Source: Akkermansiaceae bacterium UBA6138 (GTDB lineage Bacteria > Verrucomicrobiota > Verrucomicrobiia > Verrucomicrobiales > DEV007). Taken from it: a DNA stretch of 6,967 bases. The stretch is from positions 31,303-38,269 of the forward strand of contig DIVG01000045.1 in assembly GCA_002422425.1 (NCBI GenBank), written 5' to 3'. Position 1 is the stretch's first letter. Every line of letters begins with the position of its first letter. The notes beneath the pieces are model-generated. The model saw only the letters and a list, made by a program, of their open reading frames with translations. It was not told the DNA's origin and searched no databases. The position numbers and the translations under genes were made by a program. Positions 6,384 to 6,967 of this stretch are shown here, piece by piece.

Positions 6384-6967
6384 TTAACCGAGAAAAACCG
6401 TGAGAGGGACGAGGTAGAGCGCGAGGGCGACGGCAAAGAGGGCGAGGCCCATCCAGTCGCGCTCCGAGAAATGGTCCTTTCCGCCGCGACGCCGCACGAA
6501 CTCGAGAAGCCAGCCCGTCGGGCAGCCGAACTTGCAGTAGGCCATAGGATAAAATAGCGAGATCGCCAGTCCGACGAGCGCCACCACGATCGTCGCGAAA
6601 CCCGCTCCTTTCAGCAGATAGGCGTCAAAAGGCTCGATCCCGGCGAGGTCGAGATCGAGTTGGAGAAACGAGACCACCAACACCACGACGAGCAGCATCA
6701 CCGGAATCCAGCGGGCGATCCATTTCCCGTCGTCGGGGAGCGGCCGCTTCCACGTCGCCGGAATCACCTTCATGGCCCATCGCTGCAAGTTACCGTGCGG
6801 ACAGATGAACTGGCAATAGACCGGTTGCTTCGTGAACCAGGGCAGCAGAAAAGCCGCCGCGACGAAGATCACCAGCCCGGGCGTCGCTTCCCACGGCACG
6901 CGGCTCTCGATCCAGCCGACGAGGAGCGACTGCGCGATGAGATCCCCCATCCAGAAACCGAGCCCCA
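6384..6967 (-). CDS. NosR/NapH-like membrane protein with two CxxxCP Fe-S motifs, N-terminus outside window
   Basis: The reading frame is open up to the window edge; five codons (GLGFW) precede an internal ATG at 6950, so the true start is probably upstream. Numbering from that Met, TM segments lie at about 24-40, 81-99, 114-135 and 166-187. Two cysteine motifs sit at membrane edges: YCQFICPHGNLQRW (Cys46, Cys50) and YCKFGCPTGWLLEF (Cys139, Cys143). Paired CxxxCP motifs between TM helices are the mark of the Fer4_5 family (NosR, NapH, RnfH-like), which carries electrons across or along the inner membrane. NosR-type proteins usually have an N-terminal FMN-binding domain, which would lie beyond 6967. 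Unlike NosR, this chain ends straight after the last TM with no C-terminal CxxCxxCxxxCP ferredoxin domain. The specific electron donor and acceptor are unknown. Confidence 0.85.
   Translation of the reverse strand, partial: GLGFWMGDLIAQSLLVGWIESRVPWEATPGLVIFVAAAFLLPWFTKQPVYCQFICPHGNLQRWAMKVIPATWKRPLPDDGKWIARWIPVMLLVVVLVVSFLQLDLDLAGIEPFDAYLLKGAGFATIVVALVGLAISLFYPMAYCKFGCPTGWLLEFVRRRGGKDHFSERDWMGLALFAVALALYLVPLTVFLG

Noticed and set aside
6072..6557. Plus-strand open frame of 161 codons opposite the pseudopilin-like and Fe-S genes
   Set aside because: It is charged and motif-free, and antisense to genes with clear TM segments and cysteine motifs.
1..6967. CRISPR arrays, insertion sequences, tRNA or rRNA genes, attachment sites
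   Set aside because: No regularly spaced direct repeats, transposase or integrase motifs, terminal inverted repeats or tRNA-like cloverleaf sequences were seen, and nearly all of the window is accounted for by minus-strand genes.

Overview
The window is a stretch of bacterial chromosome in which every supported gene lies on the minus strand, so transcription runs from high to low coordinates. Composition is GC-rich and coding density is high. TruB carries GHCGTLDPMATGLL and LLMSEDKEY, and the window also holds a PQQ-type beta-propeller opening with DWPHFLGP and a histidine kinase with galactose-binding-like sensor domains. Together these suggest a member of the Planctomycetes-Verrucomicrobia-Chlamydiae group, most likely Verrucomicrobia. 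This is an inference from family resemblance, not a measured placement.

Layout in the order of transcription. (1) 6967-6384: C-terminal part of a polytopic membrane protein with two CxxxCP iron-sulfur motifs, of the NosR/NapH (Fer4_5) type; its N-terminus is outside the window. (2) 6380-5964: small single-pass protein shaped like a GspG-type pseudopilin but without a prepilin peptidase site. (3) 5949-5158: class I SAM-dependent methyltransferase. (4) 5097-3739: secreted PQQ-like (BamB-like) beta-propeller protein. These four are separated by 3, 14 and about 60 nt and could share a transcript. (5) A 143-nt spacer (3596-3738) with a possible hairpin and a perfect 12-bp palindrome. (6) 3595-2876: tRNA pseudouridine-55 synthase TruB. 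(7) 2841-1897: RibF, bifunctional riboflavin kinase/FAD synthetase; the truB-ribF pairing is widespread in bacteria. (8) 1817-1: an envelope-located sensor histidine kinase with discoidin-like repeats, one TM segment and a HisKA_3 domain; it leaves the window before its ATPase domain.

The truB-ribF pair is housekeeping: tRNA modification and flavin cofactor synthesis. The upstream group points to envelope or electron-transfer functions but does not form a pathway I recognise. The downstream kinase probably has its own promoter (an extended -10 at 1842-1850) and probably a response-regulator partner beyond position 1. I see no CRISPR array, mobile element, RNA gene or defence system. The most unusual items are the kinase's sensor architecture, the degenerate pseudopilin-like protein and the near absence of strong Shine-Dalgarno sites. 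I do not see convincing evidence of a wholly new system.
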